A stretch of DNA of 19,670 bases, from the NCBI GenBank assembly GCA_003445835.1, contig DMCI01000112.1:1-19670 (forward strand), read 5' to 3'. The translations under genes were made by a program, and so were the position numbers. The stretch is from Clostridiales bacterium. GTDB taxonomy: Bacteria > Bacillota > Clostridia > Christensenellales > CAG-1252. Positions within the stretch are counted from its first letter, which is position 1. The number at the start of each line of letters is the position of its first letter. Below the pieces are notes generated by a model. It saw only the letters and a program-made list of their open reading frames with translations, was not told where the DNA came from and ran no database searches. Below, piece after piece: positions 15,112 through 19,670 of this stretch.

Positions 15112-15151
15112 GTATTTTGAACAAAAGAATGATATCGTATTTTGAATAAAA
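15112..15151. repeat. Tandem direct repeat GTATTTTGAAYAAAA
   Basis: Two 15-bp copies (15112-15126 and 15137-15151) differ at one base and start 25 bp apart, in AT-rich DNA upstream of the regulator. They could be paired regulator sites or chance in low-complexity sequence. Confidence 0.4.
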
Positions 15152-15420
15152 CTTGATTTTTTGCTGTTTTTTAAACTTTTTTCCTCACAATCTTATAATA
15201 AAACATTTTTGTACAAAATTTCAATACTATGTGACACTTTTTTACATTTTTCTTTTATTATCCGAAACACTCCGATTTTTCTGATATTCAGCGTTAAAAT
15301 GAGATACAAAAAACCTTTTCTCTTACAATATTTACAAAATGATTGTTTTTTATAGTTTACCAAAAAAACGAGTTTTCCGAAATATGAATGAACTAATGCG
15401 CGCGTGCGCACACTATCCAT

Positions 15421-16125
15421 ATGCTTACGGTTTTTTTGAGATCGATTATTACTTATATATTTCTTTTGTTCATCATGCGTTTGATGGGCAAACGACAACT
15501 TTCGGAGCTGCAACCTTTTGAATTTGTGATTACCTTGATCGTGGCGGAACTGGCATGCATCCCGATGTCGGATACGTCGATTCCCCTTTCTTATGGGATC
15601 ATTCCGATGTTCACGATGTTTATCCTCCACATCCTGATCACCAAGCTCGCCAGCAAAAACCACAGGTTCAATCGCTTTTTGAACGGTACGCCCGTCGTTT
15701 TGATCTCCCCCAAAGGGATCGACCACCGCCTTTTGGACAAACTGGATATGAACGTTACGGACTTACTGCACGCCCTTCGCGCCGCAGGGTACTTTTACCC
15801 CAATCAAGTAGCCTACGCGATCATGGAGACCAACGGAACGTTGAGCGTTCTTCCCAAGTCCGCTTTTGCTCCCGCTACCCCGGAAGATCTTTCCGTCGAG
15901 GTAGAGGACAGCGAGATGCCCTACCCCATCATTTGCGAAGGAACCTTTTTTGCGGATAATCTTTTGCTCACCGGCATTTCGGAAGAATCGGTAGACGATC
16001 TTCTTAAAAAACACGATATGCGGCGAAAAGACGTACTTCTTTTGACCTGCGACAAACAAAAAGAAGTTTATCTGCAACCCTACGTCGGGGATGCCGTTAT
16101 AGGAGAAAAAATATGCAACGAATGA
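15421..16125 (+). CDS. DUF421 membrane protein (YetF-like)
   Basis: This 234-aa protein has three N-terminal membrane helices (about residues 4-80) containing MRLMGKRQLSELQPFEFVITLIVAEL, the hallmark of DUF421/YetF proteins. The soluble domain (about 95-165) has NGTPVVLISPKG, LDKLDMNVTDLLHALRAAGY and YAIMETNGTLSVLPKS. The family is found in many Firmicutes and its molecular role is poorly known. The C-terminal 65 residues form an additional alpha/beta extension common in the clostridial versions. ATG 15421 matches the family N-terminus although no ribosome site is visible before it. It overlaps the following DUF4363 gene by 13 nt, a common pairing. Confidence 0.9.
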   Translation: MLTVFLRSIITYIFLLFIMRLMGKRQLSELQPFEFVITLIVAELACIPMSDTSIPLSYGIIPMFTMFILHILITKLASKNHRFNRFLNGTPVVLISPKGIDHRLLDKLDMNVTDLLHALRAAGYFYPNQVAYAIMETNGTLSVLPKSAFAPATPEDLSVEVEDSEMPYPIICEGTFFADNLLLTGISEESVDDLLKKHDMRRKDVLLLTCDKQKEVYLQPYVGDAVIGEKICNE

Positions 16126-16490
16126 TCTTTGCCGTCGTGATCGTCCTTTTGATCGTCGGACTCGGCGTCTTCGAGCAGGTTTATATAAGCCGCCTGTACG
16201 AAGATACCGAAGCGCAAGCCGAACAAGTCAAAGCCGCCGTGCAAGAGGACGTGGAAAGCGCCCTTCCCGTCGCCGAAAAACTAAAAGAGAATTGGCTTGA
16301 AAAGCGCAGCTTCCTGGAAGCGGTCACCCCGCACAACGAAACCAAAGAGATGGTGCTGCGCATTGCGGAATTGATTGGTTACGTCGAAGCCAAGGACGAT
16401 AAATCCGCCCTGGCTACCGCCGAGATCATTCTGGAAATGTGCCAAAACACGCCGCATATTCTCGGTTTTCATTGGGAACATATCTTTTAA
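16113..16490 (+). CDS. DUF4363 family protein
   Basis: This 125-aa protein has one N-terminal membrane helix (about residues 4-20) followed by an extracytoplasmic helical domain with AEKLKENWLEKRSFLEAVTPHNE and a C-terminal LEMCQNTPHILGFHWEHIF. That outline matches DUF4363, which is usually encoded directly after DUF421, as here. The AGGAG site 7 nt before ATG 16113 lies inside the end of the DUF421 gene, so the two are probably translated together. The partners may form a membrane complex; function is unknown. Confidence 0.85.
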   Translation: MQRMIFAVVIVLLIVGLGVFEQVYISRLYEDTEAQAEQVKAAVQEDVESALPVAEKLKENWLEKRSFLEAVTPHNETKEMVLRIAELIGYVEAKDDKSALATAEIILEMCQNTPHILGFHWEHIF

Positions 16491-16497
16491 TATAAAA

Positions 16498-16530
16498 ATA
16501 AGCTTGCTTTGCAAGCTTATCATTTTATCC
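16498..16530 (+). terminator. Probable terminator after the DUF421-DUF4363 pair
   Basis: A perfect 10-bp stem ATAAGCTTGC/GCAAGCTTAT (16498-16507 with 16511-16520) has a TTT loop. It begins 7 nt after the stop codon and is followed by a short, imperfect U-tract (CATTTTAT). The stem is AT-rich, so termination may be partial. Confidence 0.65.
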
Positions 16531-16564
16531 AAAAATTTGAATGTGAATTTTTATTCATATTTTG

Positions 16565-16593
16565 TTGACTCTCCGAATATCAGTAATTATAAT
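16565..16593 (+). promoter_or_regulatory. Promoter of the ABC transporter pair
   Basis: TTGACT (16565-16570), exactly 17 bp, and a perfect TATAAT (16588-16593) lie 30 bp before the ATG. An inverted repeat CAGTA-N10-TACTG (16581-16600) spans the -10. It contains TTATAATGAT, which resembles half of a PerR/Fur-type box, so metal or peroxide control is possible but unproven. Confidence 0.85.
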
Positions 16594-16622
16594 GATACTG
16601 AAAAAAATCGGAGGTAGCGCTG

Positions 16623-18383
16623 ATGAACAAACGCAATCAACCATCCCTGATAGGAAGGATCATGCGGTTTTCGGGTCAAAAGAAATCGCTCTATACGTTG
16701 AGCGTGATCTTGGCTGTTTTAGGAGTCGCCTGTTCCATCCTGCCATACTACTACGTCGCACGGATCGTAAACAAACTTCTGGAAGGCGGGCACGCCTTTA
16801 AGGACTACGGGCTCGATCTCGGACTCATCGCCGTATTTTGGACTTTGCAAGCGCTTTTCCACGGCATATCGACCAGTTGTTCGCACGCAGCGACCTTCTC
16901 GGTACTGGCAAACGTCCGCAAAGCGATCTGCAAAAAACTGACTCGCGTCCCTCTCGGCGACGTTTTGGAGATCCCGACCGGCGCTTTGAAAAACACGATC
17001 GTAGAACGTGTGGATTCGATGGAGACCACCCTCGCCCACGTTTTGCCTGAGTTCACCGCAAACTTTGCCGCGCCCGTCGGTCTTTTCATCTACCTATGCA
17101 CGGTCAGTTGGCAACTTGCCTTGGCGTCTCTTGCCACCCTGCCCGTCGGCGGTGTGTTTATGCTTTTGATGACGCGTAACTATGCGCAAAACTGGGCTAA
17201 TTGCGTGGAAAAGACCAAGATCCTCAACGATACCGCCGTCGAGTACATCAACGGCATCGAAGTCATCAAGGCATTCGGTAAAGCGGACAGCTCTTACGAA
17301 AAATTCAAGAAAGCGGCGTACGACGGATCACACTGCTTTATCGATTGGATGAGAAGCACGATCGTTCCTTTCACTTGCGGTTACGCCATCGCCCCCGCAA
17401 CCCTGTTATCGGTACTCCCCATCGCCGGCGCGATGTACTTGCACGGCTCAATCGGCGCAAGCACATTGATCACGGCGCTGATCCTCGCGGTCAGTTTGAT
17501 CCGTCCGTTGATGACCGTCTTCTCCTACGGCGACGACATCACCAAGGCGGGTACGATCTTTGACGAAGTCACCAAGATATTGGATATGAAAGAAATGGAG
17601 CGCCCCGAAAAGAGCCTTGCCCTTCCCCAAAGTTCCGAGATCGAGCTCAAGGACGTGCGCTTCGGCTATTCGGAAGACAAAGAGATCTTGCACGGCGTAA
17701 ACCTCCATATGCAAAGCGGAACGGTAAACGCGTTGGTCGGGCCGTCCGGCTCGGGCAAATCCACGATCGCGCGGTTGATCGCTTCCCTTTGGGATCCTTC
17801 CTCGGGGGAAGTAAAGATCGGCGGCGTAAACGTCAAAGACCTCGCCGCTGACGACTTCAATCGCTACGTCGCCTACGTTTCGCAAGACAATTACCTCTTC
17901 AACAGAAGCGTGATGGAAAACATCCGCCTCGGCAAAAAGGACGCAACGGACGAGGAGATCGTCGCCGCCGCCAAAAAGTGCGCCTGCCACGACTTTATTA
18001 TGAGTTTGGAAAAAGGCTACGACACCATCGTCGGCGACGCGGGCAGTCACCTGTCGGGCGGTGAAAAACAACGTATTTCCATCGCTCGCGCAATGCTCAA
18101 AAACGCCCCCATCGTGATCTTGGACGAAGCCACGGCGTACACCGACCCCGAAAACGAAGCGTTGATACAGCGCTCGCTTGCCGAGATCACCCGCGGCAAG
18201 ACCCTCGTCGTGATCGCGCATAGGCTTTCCACCATCACCAATGCCGACAAGATCTTCGTCATCAAAAACGGCGAAGTAGCGGGAGAAGGCACGCACGAAG
18301 CGTTGCTTGCTTCCTGCGATACCTACAAGAATATGTGGAAGGCGCACATTGCGTCAAAAGACGGCGCAGAGGAGGTGAAATAG
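16623..18383 (+). CDS. ABC exporter-fold transporter subunit, YbtP/IrtA-like
   Basis: This 586-aa half-transporter has six membrane helices (about residues 20-320) fused to a nucleotide-binding domain (about 340-575). Walker A GPSGSGKS (about 372), Q-loop YVSQDNYLF, signature LSGGEKQR (about 476), Walker B IVILDEAT (about 496) and H-loop IAHRLST (about 529) are all present, so the ATPase looks active. After Walker B it reads AYTDPENE rather than the common SALD, a variation I associate with YbtPQ/IrtAB-type transporters, exporter-fold proteins that import metal-siderophores. GGAGG lies 8 nt before ATG 16623. The second subunit begins 1 nt after its stop, so they form a heterodimer. Transport is certain as a class; substrate and direction are inferred. 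Confidence 0.9.
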   Translation: MNKRNQPSLIGRIMRFSGQKKSLYTLSVILAVLGVACSILPYYYVARIVNKLLEGGHAFKDYGLDLGLIAVFWTLQALFHGISTSCSHAATFSVLANVRKAICKKLTRVPLGDVLEIPTGALKNTIVERVDSMETTLAHVLPEFTANFAAPVGLFIYLCTVSWQLALASLATLPVGGVFMLLMTRNYAQNWANCVEKTKILNDTAVEYINGIEVIKAFGKADSSYEKFKKAAYDGSHCFIDWMRSTIVPFTCGYAIAPATLLSVLPIAGAMYLHGSIGASTLITALILAVSLIRPLMTVFSYGDDITKAGTIFDEVTKILDMKEMERPEKSLALPQSSEIELKDVRFGYSEDKEILHGVNLHMQSGTVNALVGPSGSGKSTIARLIASLWDPSSGEVKIGGVNVKDLAADDFNRYVAYVSQDNYLFNRSVMENIRLGKKDATDEEIVAAAKKCACHDFIMSLEKGYDTIVGDAGSHLSGGEKQRISIARAMLKNAPIVILDEATAYTDPENEALIQRSLAEITRGKTLVVIAHRLSTITNADKIFVIKNGEVAGEGTHEALLASCDTYKNMWKAHIASKDGAEEVK

Positions 18384-18384
18384 T

Positions 18385-19670
18385 ATGAATACGCTTAGAA
18401 AATTCTTCAAATTCGCCGATAAGACCAACCGAAACAGGTTTTACAGATCCATCGTGCTGGGCGTTGTCGAAGCGCTTTTGCAAGCGATGAAAATGCCGGC
18501 GATCTACCTGATCGTCAAAGGGGTGGTTTCCCACTCGTTGAGTACCGGAACGATCCTTGCCGCAACGGGCATCCTCGTAGGCAGCATTGCCGTGCAGATA
18601 TTTATTTCCTGCTTCTCCAAAATGGCGCAAACCAGAGGCGGCTACGAAACTTGCGCAGATAAAAGGATCGAGATAGCCAATCACCTGCGCTACGCGCCGA
18701 TGGGCTTCTTCAACAAAAACTCTTTGGGCTACATCACTTCGGTCACGACCAACACGATGGAAAACCTTTCCGACGTGGCAACGCGCGTCGTGATGGTGGT
18801 CACGCAAGGCGTATTCGAAGCGGCGCTGATCACCTTGGTCCTTTACGTCTTTGACTGGAGGATCGGGCTTGTGGCGACGGCGGGCATCGTTTTCTTCTTC
18901 CTCGCAAACTTCTTCCTGCAAAGAAAAGCAAAAAAGCTTGCTCCTCGCAAGATGGCTGCGGATAGCGAGATCGTACAAAAGACGATGGAATTCATCGGCG
19001 GTATCGCGGAAGCAAAAAGCTACGGCATCAGCGCGGAAAACGACAAACAGCTTTCCGACGCCATTGACGAATCCAGCGCCATCAACACCGATATGGAACT
19101 TTCCTTCACCCCCTATATGGGCGTGCAATCCTGGCTTGTAAAAATGACCGGCGTTGCAATGTGCGCCCTCTCCCTCCTCTTTTGCATCGGCGGGAGCATG
19201 GGGCTTGCGGAATGCGCCGTGATGCTGATCGCTTCCTTTATGGTATTTGCCGCGCTGGATACGGCGGGAATGTTCTCCGCCCTCCTCCGCGTCGTGGATT
19301 CCTCGGTCGACAAGGCAAACGAAGTGCTTTCCATCCCCAATATGGATATTGACGGAAAGGACATCGCCGTCGCCTCGCACGACATCGAGATGAAAAACGT
19401 TTCCTTTGCTTACGAAGACAGAAAGATCGTAAACGACGTTTCCCTCTTCGTACCTTCCGGCAGCACGGTGGCGTTTGTCGGTCCCTCCGGCGGCGGTAAG
19501 ACGACGATATGTCATTTGATCTCTCGCTTCTGGGACGTGGACGAAGGCTCCGTCACCTTGGACGGCAAGGACGTGCGCGAATATTCGATGGACTCTTTGA
19601 TGAAAAACTTCAGCTTCGTCTTCCAGTCCGTCTACCTCTTCCACGACACCATCGCCAACAACATCCGTTT
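18385..19670 (+). CDS. ABC exporter-fold transporter subunit, YbtQ/IrtB-like (3' partial)
   Basis: The frame is open from ATG 18385 to the window end, giving 428 complete codons; about 150 residues are probably missing. The membrane domain (about residues 15-310) is followed by a nucleotide-binding domain from about 335, with VSFAYEDRKIVNDVSL, Walker A GPSGGGKTT (about 365) and Q-loop FVFQSVYLF (about 412). The signature motif, Walker B and H-loop lie beyond the window. The ribosome site GGAGGTGA sits inside the last codons of the upstream subunit, and only 1 nt separates stop and start, so the pair is translationally coupled and should form a heterodimer. Membrane-domain text such as PMGFFNKNSLGYITSVTTN is typical of exporter folds. 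The antisense frame here is a shadow. Confidence 0.9.
   Translation, partial: MNTLRKFFKFADKTNRNRFYRSIVLGVVEALLQAMKMPAIYLIVKGVVSHSLSTGTILAATGILVGSIAVQIFISCFSKMAQTRGGYETCADKRIEIANHLRYAPMGFFNKNSLGYITSVTTNTMENLSDVATRVVMVVTQGVFEAALITLVLYVFDWRIGLVATAGIVFFFLANFFLQRKAKKLAPRKMAADSEIVQKTMEFIGGIAEAKSYGISAENDKQLSDAIDESSAINTDMELSFTPYMGVQSWLVKMTGVAMCALSLLFCIGGSMGLAECAVMLIASFMVFAALDTAGMFSALLRVVDSSVDKANEVLSIPNMDIDGKDIAVASHDIEMKNVSFAYEDRKIVNDVSLFVPSGSTVAFVGPSGGGKTTICHLISRFWDVDEGSVTLDGKDVREYSMDSLMKNFSFVFQSVYLFHDTIANNIR

Larger units (their letters stand above)
14977..15420. other. AT-rich gene-free control region
   Basis: These 444 bases separate the divergent regulator and DUF421 genes and contain no convincing coding sequence. 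The regulator-proximal half holds the LexA box, extended -10, palindrome and direct repeat. The DUF421-proximal half is very AT-rich, and I see no clear consensus promoter or ribosome site there. A 12-bp AAAAAACCTTTT (15308-15319) recurs at 3204-3215, at the other edge of the phage-type segment. Confidence 0.7.

Noticed and set aside
15161-15355. 64-aa plus-strand frame in the AT-rich control region
   Set aside because: Phe/Leu/Ile-rich low-complexity translation with no ribosome site; likely a product of AT-rich DNA.
14977-15420. CRISPR array or iteron-type origin
   Set aside because: Only one two-copy direct repeat was seen, with no regular repeat-spacer pattern and no replication gene nearby.
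18262-19644. Long open frame on the minus strand over the second ABC subunit
   Set aside because: It is opposite a clear transporter coding sequence with ABC motifs, has a His/Asp/Arg-rich composition typical of antisense frames, and has no family motif.
1-19670. tRNA or rRNA genes, including a tRNA as integration target
   Set aside because: No cloverleaf-like sequence or rRNA segment was noticed at the edges of the phage-type segment or elsewhere by eye; a tRNA scan would settle it.

Overview
The window looks like the chromosome of an uncultured, probably anaerobic member of the Firmicutes (Clostridia-like). It has strong AGGAGG-type ribosome sites, TTGACA/TATAAT promoters, a Gram-positive-type LexA box, a DUF421/DUF4363 pair and a fused dihydroxyacetone kinase. 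I assign no genus, because no rRNA or tRNA is present. Base composition is fairly even, with AT-rich stretches only between transcription units.

Layout. Bases 1-1578 (+) hold the 3' part of a fused DhaK-DhaL kinase. A bidirectional terminator separates it from a membrane-anchored HD-GYP protein (1645-3021, -), which has a near-perfect promoter. Bases 3285-13664 (-) are a tightly packed, apparently intact phage morphogenesis operon. In transcription order it encodes large terminase, a 90-aa possible small terminase, an 81-aa Cys4 protein, portal, scaffold, major capsid, a 110-aa protein, a gp4-like head-tail adaptor, a gp10-like tail factor, a 370-aa beta-rich protein, a 307-aa coiled-coil protein and a UviB/BhlA-type holin. 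It ends at a strong terminator. Upstream of the terminase is a + strand gene for a membrane-anchored SH3-like surface protein (13728-14474). Beyond it, on the - strand, is an ArpU/sigma-region-4-like regulator (14392-14976) whose promoter carries a perfect-core LexA box. From 15421 ordinary chromosomal genes resume on the + strand: a DUF421 protein, a DUF4363 protein and a pair of YbtPQ/IrtAB-like ABC exporter-fold proteins. The second of these is cut by the window end.

Main interpretation. The segment from about 3.25 to 15.1 kb carries DNA packaging, capsid, portal, short-tail and holin functions under one SOS-type switch. No integrase, excisionase, replication gene, phage repressor, tape measure, sheath or endolysin is visible, and non-phage-like genes lie on both sides. 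All structural ORFs are open with good ribosome sites, which argues against a decaying prophage. The model that fits best is a compact, DNA-damage-inducible, short-tailed particle system: a gene-transfer-agent-like or otherwise domesticated podovirus module, or a satellite. DNA damage would relieve LexA, the regulator would be made, and the operon would be switched on, either at the terminase promoter or by read-through antisense to the SH3-like gene. The layout is read from sequence; the function is inferred.
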